64,000 nt of DNA from Oryza sativa Japonica Group (GCF_034140825.1 NC_089045.1:24553501-24617500), one strand, 5' to 3'; shown: positions 47,530 to 58,386, counted from the first letter of the stretch. A program made the numbers and translations. The notes: a model not told the origin generated them from the sequence alone.

Positions 47530-48939
47530 TCATTTCGGAGGAAATAACCACAAGAGGTTATCCATGAACGGGTCAGAGTTGTCCCCAGGTACTAGAACAG
47601 GGAATACTGCCGTTGTAGCATCTCTCACATTGAACACAAGTATATCAAAAGAATGGTGGACACCAATAGTCTGTTGCCGAAAGCTGCTAACGAAGTAAAC
47701 AAAATCACCTTTGGCTCCATCATACTGACAAGCAGGAAAGGACTTGCTGCTGCGCGAACTAATGAAGAGACAATCACCATCCAAGTTGTTTATCTCAGTC
47801 AAGCTGTAAGGGTTTGTGCTGAAGTCCAGAGCATATATCCCAATTCTCCGATTCTCTACCCAGACATGGTCAGCATACATAACGATCAGCAATAGTTTCC
47901 CACGCCATTCAACAATGTGGAACTCATTCACTGCACAACCCTCGACTGGGGGAAGCGTCTGTGTAACACACCGCTCAACATACGAAACCATAACTCTGCC
48001 ATCGACCTCTTCAAGCTGAAAGAACATGATAGACAGGATATGTGGAAAGTATGTCGAGACCATGGCCATGTAGATCCTCCCCTGGTAGAAGGCAATATCA
48101 GCTGAACCATCGAACCAAAAGCTTCTGCAAACGCATCATGATGTCATCCCAGGGTGCCAGAGAGCAAGGATGCACTGAGATATGGCAGCCACGGTGCACA
48201 TTGAGCCAGAGGAAGGTGAACCAGATAAAACCACCTTTCTGAAGCACACCGAGTACTCATGTTCTTGGATAATGATGTCGACCGAACCTGTGGTGTTGAC
48301 GATGGGGAGAGTCTTGCAGATGTGATGGGATAATCGGAAGGCAGATGGCCTCGGTAGTTGGATCGTCTCCCGGGAGAATGCGTTCACCAAGAAGCAATGG
48401 CTGTGGGCATCCTTGCATACGCTGCCAGGTCGAGTCCCCACGAGCCACTCGTCGAACGAACCCACCCAGCGGAGGCTCTCGTCCTCGTGCAGCGGAATGC
48501 GTGTGAACTCAGCGTCAGCGATCACCATGACGGAGGAGAAGCTGGAGAAGCTGACGAAGCCGAACCGGGAGAACACGAGCATGGGGAGTGGCCGGGGCGG
48601 GCGCTGGATGGCCGCGGCGTTGCGCCACGAGCTGCAGACGGAGCGCACCCTGGCGCGGCCAGCGGCGCACGGGATGTGGCCGAGCACAAGGCCAAGCAGG
48701 TCCCCCGGGAGGTCATTCCACGGGCCCCGCAGCAGCGCATCGCCTGCAGGGACAGCAACCACCACCAATCTCTTTGTGAGGCATTTCATCGAACACCTCG
48801 CGCACAAAAAAAAAAAAACTCACGCGTACATTTCGAACGAACCACGAACAAGCACACGGCGCCCCCCACACACACAGAGAGCGAGAGAGAGAGGGGGAGG
48901 AGTTGCAGATGAGGGGTCACCTGAGATGCTTCCGTCCAT
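47530..48939 (-). pseudogene. F-box/DUF295 gene, micro-exon type (F), with one nonsense codon
   Basis: Exon 1 is 48921-48939 (MDGSIS plus one base) and exon 2 is 47530-48743, joined by a phase-1 GT-AG intron. Exon 2 has a good F-box (WNDLPGDLLGLVLGHIPCAA, then VRSVCSSWRNAAA) and a DUF295 region ending LLWLFPPK. The whole gene aligns with the copy at 52055 without gaps large enough to shift frame, except that the Trp codon in GMRSWCVC is TGA here (near 48134). This truncates the product after the middle of DUF295. No other lesion was seen, so the loss looks recent. A truncated F-box protein of about 210 residues might still be made. Confidence 0.82.
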
Positions 48940-49111
48940 GGCGGCCGGAGAGCGGCAGGTTCGCCGGAGTTCGAATGCGTCGGTTTCTTCCTCACGAACT
49001 CGCCGTGGTGAGGCGAATTGGAACGGATTTCAAGAGAGAAAAAATGATTTGGGCCGAATGGTCTCTGCTCTTCATATGTACTCCTGACTCCTGTATACTT
49101 CCTTCTTCAGG
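48940..49111. other. Upstream region of the F-box copy F
   Basis: GC-rich leader and promoter-side sequence matching 53442-53590 of the sister unit. Confidence 0.45.
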
Positions 49112-49426
49112 AAATGAAAATTTTTAGGCGCCACACCGGATGTCGGAAGGGGTTTTCGGACACGAATGAAAAAACTAATTTCATAACTTACTTGGAAACC
49201 GCGAGACGAATCTTTTGAGCCTAATTAACCCGTCATTCGCACATGTGGGTTATTGTAGCACTTATAGCTAATCATGGACTAATTAGACTCAAAAGATTCG
49301 TTTCGCGATTTCCTCCATAACTGTGTAATTAGTTTTTTCATTTATCTACATCTAATGCTTCATGCATGTGTCCAAATATTCGATGTGATGTTTTTGGGAA
49401 AAAATTTTGGGGAACTAAACGGGGCC
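49112..49426. mobile_element. MITE, GGCCCCGTTTAGTTCCCC family, left end altered
   Basis: The right end reads GGGGAACTAAACGGGGCC. The interior has ACCGCGAGACGAATCTTTTG and AAAAGATTCGTTTCGCG as in the element at 14261-14605, in the opposite orientation. The left terminal repeat is replaced by other sequence, so it is truncated there. Confidence 0.65.
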
Positions 49427-49435
49427 TACTAGATG

Positions 49436-49768
49436 AGACCAAGGCTTAAAAGTTTTGGGCGTGTCACATCAAATATACTGACACACATTTAAGGTATTAA
49501 ACGTAGACTAATAACAAAACAAATTATAGAATCCGCCTGTAAACTGCGAGACGAATTTATTAAGCCTAATTAATATGTCATTAGCAAATATTTACTATAG
49601 CACCACATTGTCAGATCATGGAGCAATTAGGATTAAAAGATTTGTCTCGCAATTTACACGCAATCTGTGTAATTTGTTTTTTTGTTTTATATTTAATACT
49701 CCATGCATGTGTCTTAACATTCGATGTGACAGGGTGAAAAATTTTACCGAGGGATCTAAACATGGCCC
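49436..49768. mobile_element. Second related MITE adjacent to the first
   Basis: The right end GGGATCTAAACATGGCCC and the left CCAAGGCTTAAAAGTTTTGG are degenerate inverted ends. Interior CTGCGAGACGAATTTATTAAG and AAAAGATTTGTCTCGCA pair. It lies about 10 bp from the previous element. The two may have inserted separately into a hotspot or one beside the other. Confidence 0.6.
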
Positions 49769-50546
49769 AAAGCGAGAAGCCGATTACAGAGATAGTAGGC
49801 TCTGGTTAGGCCTTATTACGGCCCACCTCATCTAGCGAATCAGTTCAGTACAAATGGGAACACTGCACTGAATTTTCAAAACTTCAATTAGCCATTTGAA
49901 TTTCGAATATTCAGATAGCCATTTGGTTTTGTAAAAAATAGATTATATTGGGCAGATTGTTCAAGTGCAGGCTGTCACTATCTTTTTTCTCACAAGAATT
50001 CCGGTTATCTGAATGAGAAACTGGTCGCAGTCAGTCTGCATATTCCACTTTTGCACCTGAATTTGCTACAACCTGAAAATTGGACACATAAAAGTAACCT
50101 TATTGTATTGATTTTGCTTAGCATGAATGGGAACATCGCATTTCAAAAAATATATTCTCCCTGTGCTAATAGTGTATTACAAAGGAGCATCATTCACTCC
50201 AATCTTACATGTTTACTGTGGAAATAGATAGTGCTTCCTATTATTAAACACCTATATTATCAGCCTAATTGTTGGACTTCTATAAACTTTACATATTGCA
50301 TAGGCATGCCTGTTTTGACTTCCCTGAACTGCAACTACATAGAACAATCCGTTAGCCGCACGCCATAAAATTGACCAACAATGACAAAAAGAAAATCAAT
50401 AGAGCTGTCCAGGAATGACCGGATTGACCAACCAGCCATTCTGCCAATGCTGAAGATCTCCAGAGCTGCATTGTACAACACCAAGTCAAAATATGTGCCC
50501 TGATTCTAGTCTCAACCCAATCACTCAGGACACCTTCACACTGGCC
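49769..50546. other. Upstream duplicated flank of DUF538 copy 4
   Basis: This matches 44280-44846 and 46090-46646 in order. No gene is seen. Confidence 0.5.
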
Positions 50547-50668
50547 TATATATACATCTCCTATCCTTGCTACACTTCTCATCAGAAAACACATAGCTTC
50601 ATAGTTCAGACTAGTGATCACAACTTCACAAGCTCCAAACAGACCATTCTCATTTCTCAACAGGCTAG

Positions 50669-51098
50669 ATGGCATCCCAAATCATCGAGACCAACCGTGT
50701 CGGTGCGGAGGTCATCAATGGCGATGCCGCTAGCAAGAAGAAGGTCCATTGAGCTGCTCCAGGAGCTCAATCTTCCCAAGGGCCTCTTCCCCTTGGATGA
50801 TATTGAGGAGTTTGGCTACAACCGCGCAAATGGTTTCATGTGGATTCTACATAGGAAGAAGAAGGAGCATACCTTCAAGAAGATCAAGCAGACCGTCTCC
50901 TACGCAACCGAGGTGACAGCATTCGTCGAAAAGGGTAAGCTCAAGAAGATTACAGGAGTGAAGACCAAGGAGCTGATGTTGTGGCTTAGTGTGGTTGAAG
51001 TCTATGTTGAGGAGTCATCTGCTGGGAAGATTACCTTCAAGACTGGCACTGGTCTCTCTGATAGCTTTGATGCCTCAGCCTTTGAGCTTGATATGTAG
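50669..51098 (+). pseudogene. DUF538 copy 4, one-base insertion near the start; possible shortened protein
   Basis: The ATG at 50669 gives MASQIIETNRVGAEVINGDA, ASKKK and then a TGA, because one extra G follows AAGAAGAAG (near 50743) compared with copies 1 and 2. Downstream of the insertion the frame is intact to SFDASAFELDM. A second ATG at 50724, in the frame after the insertion (MPLARRRSIELLQELNLPKG), would give a 124-residue protein with the complete conserved core. The TATA box at 50547-50554 is kept. It may be a pseudogene or an N-terminally altered gene. A longer open frame that runs back through the promoter to 50493 has no ATG there and is an artefact. Confidence 0.75.
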
Positions 51099-52054
51099 AT
51101 TATTGGATGTTACTGGTGGCTAAATGTTCAGCCTTTTTCTCACTTGGGCTTTCTTTTCATCTCTTTTTCATGTACTTGTCTTCATAAAATGAATTGTCAA
51201 ATTCTGTAACCTGAAAAGAATTTATATTGGTGTGCAATTGGCTAGTTTGTCGTAAATTTTATCTGTTGTTCCTTCAGGGTATATCTATAAGTTTGACACA
51301 ATTTAAGAACTGAACCAAATTACTAACTCAGCAGAAAAAGACATACTGAAAAAGATCATGATTTGCCAAATCACAGATATCCAATTGAGGGATCAAAGAG
51401 ACTTGATCAAATCAAATTTAGGCATGATCAGCACTTCAGCCTGGCAGTCAGGTGGTACGTGTAAACTGAGGTGCTCACTAAACAACAAGCTTAGTTCAAA
51501 GTAGCAAAACAATACCTTGCAGGTGGAAACAAGCATACCCAATCGCCAACAATTAACGGTCAACTGAACTTCTTCTGTTGTGATCATTAAGCTCCACAAT
51601 AAACAAACAGGCCAATCGGAATTATAAGCATCCAATCCCCAAAAGGGAAAATATAACAGCAATACAGCATAATTCATTCTTGGATAAACTGTAGTACCAT
51701 AGTCATCAATAGTTATCACTTCCATGGTCATATGAAAGAAAGACTTATGTCATCCTTAGTTTGCTTGCAAATTCTGAGCCTTAATATGTGTGTAACAAGA
51801 CTTTGAAAGTGAAATCATCAGGGTTAAAGTACACATAAAATTTCAGTGTCAAACAGGGCATGATAAGTATATTGCAATCAAAGTAGATCTGTGACATGTA
51901 CTCAGGGTTATTTGAGAACAACCAACAACACAATATTTCGGTCATGAAGAGGAAAAGAACACCATCACTGGTTTACATTTCGGTCAATGGAGGCCACATT
52001 AGCACTGTCATACTATTGATATGATATGATCTGATTGGATCTTCTCAGTAGCAT
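51099..52054. other. Spacer between DUF538 copy 4 and F-box copy G
   Basis: 51355-52054 matches 46836-47529 almost base for base. It is the internal spacer of the DUF538-DUF295 duplicated unit. No additional gene is seen. Confidence 0.55.
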
Positions 52055-53441
52055 TCATCTCGGAGGAAATAACCACAAGAGGTTGTTCGTGAACGGGCCA
52101 GAGTTGTCCTCAGGTGCAGAAACAGATAATCGTGTCGTTGTAGCATCTCTCACATTGTACACAAGTACATCAAAAGAATGATGGACACCAGTAGCATGTT
52201 GCCAATAGCCGCTAACGAAGTAGACAAAATCACCTTTGGCTCCATCATACTGACAAGCAGGAAAGGACTTGCTGCTGCGCAAACTAATGAAGAGACAATC
52301 ACCATCCAAGTTGTTTATCTCAGTCAAGCTGTGAGGGTTTGTGCTGAAGTCCAGAGCATATATCCCAATTTTCTCAGTGTCTAGCCAGACATGTTCAGCA
52401 TACATAACGATCAGCAATAGTTTCCCACGCCATTCAACAATGTAGAATTCATTCACTACACAACCCTCGACTGGGGGCAGCGTCTCTGTAACACACTGCT
52501 CAACATACGAAACCATAACTCTGCCATTGACCTCTTCAAGCTGAAAGAACAGGATGGACAGGATATGTGGAAAGTATGTGGAGACCATCGCCATGTAGAT
52601 CCTCCCCTGGTAGAAGGCAATATCAGCTGAACCATCGATGCCAAAGCTTCTGCAAACGCACCATGATCTCATCCCAGGGTGCCAGAGAGCAAGGGTGCGA
52701 CTAGAAATGGCAGCCACGATGCACATTGAGTCAGAGGCAGGTGAAGCAGATAAGACCACCTTTCTGAAGCACATCGAGTACTCCCGGTCATGGATAATAA
52801 TGTCGACCCAACCTGAGGTGTTGACGATGGGGAGAGTCTTGCAGAAGTAATCGAAGAAATGCAAGGCACATGGCCTCGGTAGTTGAATCTTCTTCCGGGA
52901 CATGAGATTCAGCAAGAAACAATGGCCGTCGGCATCCTTGCATTCCCTGCTGGGTTTCGTCCCGACGAGCCACTCGTCGAACGATCCCACCCAGCGGATG
53001 GTCACGTCCTTGTGAAAAAAAAAGCGGCGGGGTTTGGTGAACGCCATGGCGGGCGATAATCTGGAGAGGCTTGCGAAGCTGAACCGGGAGAACACGAGCA
53101 CCGGGAGTGGCGGGGGCGGGCGCTGGATGGCCGCGGCGGCGCGCCACGAGCGGCAGACGGAGCGCACCCTGGCGCGGTCAGCGGCGCACGGGATGACGCG
53201 GAGCACGAGGCCCAGCATGTCCGCCGGGATGTCGTTCCACCGCTCCCGCGGCAGCGCGTCTCCTGCAGGAAACCGCCAAATCCCTTGTCAGGCATTTCAT
53301 CGAACACCTTGCGCACAAACAAAAACTCACGCATACATTTCGTCGGCGAACTCCGAGCAAAGCACACCACAGAGACAGAGACAGAGAGGGAGGGAGCAGG
53401 GGGGGTGGGGATGAGTCCTCACCTGAGTTTCTTCCGTCCAT
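52055..53441 (-). CDS. F-box/DUF295 protein, micro-exon type (G), intact
   Basis: Exon 1 is 53423-53441 (MDGRNS plus one base) and exon 2 is 52055-53262, with a phase-1 GT-AG intron, giving 408 residues. The F-box covers about residues 13-55 (RWNDIPADMLGLVLRVIPCA, then VRSVCRSWRAAAA). The DUF295 region has VGSFDEWLVGT, GHCFLLNLMSRKKIQLPRP, the intact GMRSWCVCRSF, INNLDGDCLFIS, CQYDGAKGDFVYFVS and ends NNLLWLFPPR. It is the functional counterpart of the 47.5 kb copy. The paired DUF538 gene lies downstream in tail-to-tail orientation. Target unknown. A methionine at the start of a shorter frame (MLGLVL) lies inside the F-box and is not the start. Confidence 0.88.
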
Positions 53442-54106
53442 GGCGGCCGGAGACCACAGTTTCGCCGGAGTTCGATTGCGTCGGCTTCCTCTCCGCGAAC
53501 TCGTGGCCTCGCCGTGGTTTTGATGCCCCGTGGAGGTGAACGCAAACGGCAACGCGAGCTTCTCCTTCAAATTTCAAGAGAAAAAAGAAATGAACTGGAA
53601 AGGATAGAGTCCAAACGAATTCTACATGGGCCTCAATACGGCCCAGAACTACAGCTCTGATAGAGCCCACAATGTGGGCCCCACGACGATTCCCCCTTAC
53701 CTCATCCTGCGAATCAGTTTCGCCCACGTGGAATGGCCAGAGACGCCCGTAGCGAGGGAACATTCGAGAAGGCCATGGAATCTGCCACTGCTACTACGAA
53801 GGCGTAAACGTAATCGCCTCTCACGTCAGTACGCGTCCCAACCTGCTCCACTCCCTCGGCGCTGACCACAAAAAATTCCACGACGCCGCGAGATATCTTC
53901 TTCTCCCTTCAAGAACTCCATGGAAATCTCTCGTGGCCTCCTGCGAGCGAGCCGCGACGACGACGACGACCTCGCGAGTCCGCAAGAACGCCGCGGCGAC
54001 TGACCTGCTCTGCTCGGCTGCTCGCCATTGATTTTCTCTGTCTGCTCGGCTGCTCGCTTGCTTGCGCTGTCCAGTTTAGCTCTGTCTAGCTAGGTAGACT
54101 GCGGCC
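53442..54106. other. Divergent promoter region between F-box copy G and the fibrillin gene
   Basis: 665 bp. The left part is the F-box leader shared with 48940-49060. The right part is C/T-rich plus a GACGACGACGAC run near 53955, the probable promoter and leader of the fibrillin gene. No other gene is seen. Confidence 0.5.
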
Positions 54107-55462
54107 ATGGCGGCGGCGGTGGCGTCGTCTTGCTGCGCCTCGACCAGCGCTCGCCCACTGGTTCGCCGCGCCGGGAGCAGGAACGGGAAGCTGTGGTGGG
54201 CGGGTGGTGTCAGGAAGGCGCGGCTGCTGTCCATCTCCGCCACGGCCGCGGCGCCGTCGGGCGTGGACTACGCGGCGGGCACCGGCGCCGCCGCCGACGA
54301 CGACGCCGTGGCTGCGCTCAAAGTCAAGCTTCTGGTCAGTGATCTGAACTAGCCTCGTCATGGCTGTTTGATTGGTCTCAGTGTGTTTGAATTCCGTGCT
54401 TAATTTTTGGGCGCAGAGCGCGGTGTCCGGGCTGAACCGCGGCCTCGCGGCGAGCCAGGAGGATCTTGACCGCGCCGACGCGGCGGCGCGGGAGCTCGAG
54501 GCGGCGGCGGGCGGCGGCCCCGTCGACCTGGAGAGGGACGTGGACAAGCTGCAGGGGCGGTGGAGGCTGGTGTACAGCAGCGCGTTCTCGTCGCGGACGC
54601 TCGGCGGCAGCCGCCCCGGCCCGCCCACCGGCCGCCTCCTCCCCATCACCCTCGGGCAGGTCAGAGAAACAAATCGATCCTGAATGATTTTGGAGAAATT
54701 CGGGCCTAGATCAATCTGAAACGTGTTTGCGTTTGGTCACCAGGTGTTTCAGAGGATCGATGTTGTCAGCAAGGACTTCGACAACATCGTCGATGTCGAG
54801 CTCGGCGCGCCATGGCCGCTGCCGCCGGTGGAGCTGACGGCGACGCTGGCTCACAAGTTTGAGATCATCGGTGAGTCACTGTTCCCACTACTTGTTTCTC
54901 CTCTTCTCAGTACAGCTACACCCAATGGCCCGACCTGTTTGGTGTGCTTATCACTGTTCTTGATAACGCAATCCTGAACAATTTGTTTGAACCACATAAC
55001 TTCCATATTTTCTGCTTAATTGCAACCCCATCATATTCATATATGCAAATATAATATCACTTGTTACTGTTCTTGATAAGGTAATCCTGAACAATTTGTG
55101 TCGACCACATAATTTCCATAGTTTCAGCGTAATTGCAGGTTTGCATCTGCTTAATATGGCATTTGCTTCTTGACAATGCAAGCAAAGTTTTTGTCAACCA
55201 ACAATTGTCTTCCGACTTTGAATAATTCTGATGGTCACTGTTGTTAGGCACCTCGAGCATAAAGATCACATTCGACAAGACGACGGTGAAGACGAAGGGG
55301 AACCTGTCCCAGCTGCCGCCGCTGGAGGTCCCTCGCATCCCGGACAACCTCCGGCCGCCGTCCAACACCGGCAGCGGCGAGTTCGAGGTGACCTACCTCG
55401 ACGGCGACACCCGCATCACCCGCGGGGACAGAGGGGAGCTCAGGGTGTTCGTCATCTCGTGA
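54107..55462 (+). CDS. FBN4: Plastid fibrillin FBN4 / harpin-binding protein 1 (PAP family)
   Basis: Four exons, 54107-54334, 54417-54659, 54744-54870 and 55248-55462, all with GT/AG borders and matching phases, give 270 residues. Residues 1-50 are rich in Ala, Ser and Arg without acid residues, a typical chloroplast transit peptide. The PAP/fibrillin domain spans about 75-268: LQGRWRLVYSSAFSSRTLGG, GQVFQRIDVVSKDFDNIVDV, ELTATLAHKFEIIGTSSIKI and the strongly conserved end TRITRGDRGELRVFVIS. The sequence matches the Arabidopsis FBN4/HrBP1 type, a plastoglobule protein needed for normal plastoquinone content and oxidative-stress resistance, and first found as a binder of bacterial harpin. The protein looks complete. 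It is convergent with FON2, about 2.3 kb apart. Confidence 0.88.
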
Positions 55463-55907
55463 TCGGACGGACGCGTTCGCGACATAGGTATGCGGCTTGC
55501 GATTCTGAAACTGAAACTGAAGCGCACACACGGTTTTGTGTTCTTTCTCTGCTACTAGTAGATCCTCACTCTCTTGATCTGACCATCTTTGTACTATACT
55601 TCAGTATTGTTCGTGCGTTCTGTATTGTTATAGATTTTGCAGATATTCAACAAGTAGAGGGAAATATGTCAAAATGAGAAATCGAGGAAAATATATTTCC
55701 AAAAGAAAAATATAGGTGCATTCGTAATGTTCATTCATCGTGTACAGATTCAAGTACTGCACAAAAGTTCTGAAAAAATAATTAAAATGAGAAATCGAAG
55801 AAAATATATTTCAAAAAGAAAAATATAGGTGCATCAGTAATGTTCATTCATCGTGTTCAGATTCAAGTACTGCACAAAAGTTCTGAACAAAAATTTGTAG
55901 AAGAAAG
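55463..55907. other. Fibrillin 3' region with a short local duplication
   Basis: Two near-identical stretches, about 55668-55760 and 55788-55880, share AAATCGA(G/A)GAAAATATATTT and GTTCATTCATCGTGT, an imperfect tandem repeat of period about 120 bp. No gene is seen. Confidence 0.55.
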
Positions 55908-55979
55908 GGGGCATTCCGAGAATCGAACTCGGGACCTCTCGCACCCAAAGCGAGAATCATACCACTAGACCAAATGCCC
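55908..55979 (-). tRNA. tRNA-Pro (anticodon UGG)
   Basis: The 72-nt cloverleaf is read on the minus strand. The acceptor GGGCATT pairs with AATGCCC. The D arm is GGTCTAGTGGTATGATT. The anticodon stem TCTCGC/GCGAGA has loop TTTGGGT, giving anticodon TGG. The T arm has CCGAGTTCGATTCTCGG. There is no intron and no defect is seen. Confidence 0.95.
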
Positions 55980-56824
55980 TTTGATGCTGATGGTAGTTAA
56001 CCACTTTTTAAATTAATTAACAACGGTGTTATCCACTACCACGGACCGGATTTTCCGTGGATCCCAAACAAAAGGAAGACAAAACTGAGGGAGGAACCGT
56101 GAAAGAATCTACCGTTGGCCTCTGCATGTTAACCCGCTGCAAAATGTGAAACCATGTGTTTTGAGGAAGTACCTCAAATCAGCAAACCGCTATAACGCTA
56201 TACACTGCTATCAGCAAAACACATCCGTGCACCAACCGATTTAAGGCCTCTTTTGATACAAAGAACAAATATATAAAGTAAAAAGGACTTGTATCTTACG
56301 GGAAAATTTCCTATAAAGTGCTTTAGAGCAAACTATTGATAAGTACAAATTTTTGAAATTTGTTTGGAATAGGCCAATTATGTATTGTAGCACCGTAGCA
56401 TCAATTTGGGCTTGCACCGGCTGGTCACCCCACGATTTATTTTGAACTTTTTTAAATTTTTAGTTTCAAACATAATATTTTTTGCAAGGCTTATTTTAAC
56501 ACGTTACTGGTTACATGATAGTGTTATTTTATCATATCAGACAAGTCGATGCGGCCAGAAGTTTAAGAAGGGTTTATTTTTGAAATATGAAAATTAAAAA
56601 AATCAAAAAATAAGAAAAATTCTCAGCGCACATGACACGCGCACGAAATTACAGGACGACCATGTATGTGCACGTTACCTCGAAGAACATAAGAACAACA
56701 ATTCGTCCTCGGTTAATTTAGCGTTCGCCTTATCAATCAAGCGTGTGCTCCTACCTCGACACGATCACACCAAAAAGTACCGCATTTAATTTGTAAGTAC
56801 ATTACACAAAAGCTTTGTTTAGTA
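55980..56824. other. Spacer, no gene seen
   Basis: AT-rich. 56240-56320 begins with a GGCCTCTTTTGATACAAAG phrase similar to the terminal repeat of the element at 56825, possibly a truncated relative. Confidence 0.4.
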
Positions 56825-57190
56825 AGGGCCCTTTTGAATCAAAGTATTTATATAAAAATTTCATAGGATTCAAATCCTATAGGAAATTTTCCTATTTGTC
56901 CATTTGATTTAAATGATTGAAGCTTTCCAAATCCTATGAAATTCCTATAGAATGGCACATTGTATGTGGATTTTGGAGGAAATTTAGTAAGAGCTCCAAC
57001 CTCTTGGAAAATTTCCTTTGAGTCTATCTCTCTCATCCGATTCCTACGTTTTTCCTGCGCTCCAATCAAACGACCATTCCTATGTTTTTCCTGTGTTTTG
57101 CAATCCTCTGTTTTACACTTCAATTCCTGTCTGAATCCTGTGTTTTTCCTATTCCTTCGTTTTTTCTACCCTGCGATTCAAAGGGGCCCT
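56825..57190. mobile_element. MITE with AGGGCCC(C)TTTGAATC termini
   Basis: The left AGGGCCCTTTTGAATCAAAG and right GCGATTCAAAGGGGCCCT are inverted repeats. Inner AGGATTCAAATCCTATAGG type palindromes and TTTTTCCTGTGTTTT runs are typical of a common rice MITE. Length is about 366 bp and it has no coding capacity. Confidence 0.7.
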
Positions 57191-57742
57191 AAATGGGATA
57201 GGATCTTATTTAATACTAGCCATTCGTCTATTTTCCCTTTTCAATCCCACCTCTCATAATCTATTTACCAACCATCCCAAAAGACACTTACCAATATGGT
57301 TTAAAAACCATTAACTCTATCTCACAATTTAGCGAGTATCACGGCAACCGTATGATTATCGCGAGATATAATATGGTTTCTAAAACTAAAATAACCGTGA
57401 TAATTGGTTTTGTACACCCTCCACCAGAGCTCGACCAAAACAATGCGGCGCTGGCAAGCTGCACATGCCTTTCTAGCTTGCAGCCAAGATGTACGGAAGC
57501 AAAGCAGGTGAGGCCAAAACAGTACGGCACACTTGAGCAAGGCTAGCTAGAGGAGTGCTCCTAGTAATAGAGTGTACTACTACTTCCACTATGCAGGAGC
57601 AGCAGCATGACGCAGAAGGGGAGACCAAAACGCCGCCGTGGGGGCTTATTGATTTGCACCGTCCGTCCGTTCGCCGGCGGCTAGCTCGCCGGCCGCCGCC
57701 TCATCCAGAGCAATATTGCACACGCGGCGGCGCGCGGGGGTG

Positions 57743-58386
57743 TCATGGCCGGCCGGTGCTGCGCGCGTGCTCCGGCCGCCTCGGGCTGCCGTGGTGGTGC
57801 ATCGGGTCCGGGCCGGCCGGCACTGACCGGAGCTCCGCCGCCGCGGCGGCCGAGGGCGCCCCTCTCCCCGGCGGCGGCGACGATCTCGACGCCGTCGACG
57901 ACCAAGAAGACCACGACGGCCTGCGGGTGCCCTTCACGCCGCGCGGCTGCTTCGTCTTCGGCTAACCAGTTTGCACACGTTATACAAGCAAAATGTCAGC
58001 AATGCATGCAAACTACTTCTCTAATGAAACAAAATCTAACTCGATCCGGTAAACAGAGGTGCAAATAATTGAGATTGAAGTGAAAATAAAACATGTACCT
58101 CTGTCACGAGATCAAAAGATGTCGCCGGGACTGGCCTCTGGTCACCACTAAACTCACCGGGCAAGCCTGAAAGTGATCAGTCCAAAGAAAATGTCAGCAA
58201 TGCATTAACCAAATGCATGTATGAAAAACAAGAAAAAAAAAGAAAGAAAAGAGATTCAAGTGAGAAAAAAGGAAAGGCTCAGAACTGAAGCTCCTACGAC
58301 GTACCAACACGTCCATGCACCGGAGCAACAAGCAGCAGAGCAACCCAACACCATGCAACCACCAAACACAAGAAGAGCCGGCCCAT
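57743..58386 (-). CDS. FON2: FON2/FON4, CLAVATA3-type CLE peptide precursor
   Basis: Three exons, 58305-58386, 58099-58166 and 57743-57961, with GT/AG borders and phases 1 and 0, give 122 residues. The three-exon layout is that of CLV3. Residues 1-26 form a signal peptide (MGRLFLCLVVAWCWVALLLV, then APVHG). A variable, basic middle follows. The 12-residue CLE motif is RSVPAGPDPMHH at residues 95-106, with a 16-residue tail after it. From published work, FON2/FON4 is expressed in the floral and shoot meristem and its secreted peptide, sensed via the FON1 receptor kinase, limits meristem size and so floral organ number. The motif has the usual Pro and Gly spacing and ends in HH. Exon 3 is very GC-rich. 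The frame is intact. Confidence 0.94.

Noticed and set aside
50493-50723. N-terminal extension of DUF538 copy 4 through its promoter
   Set aside because: It starts without an ATG, runs through the TATA box and leader, and is open by chance. The true start context is at 50669 or 50724.
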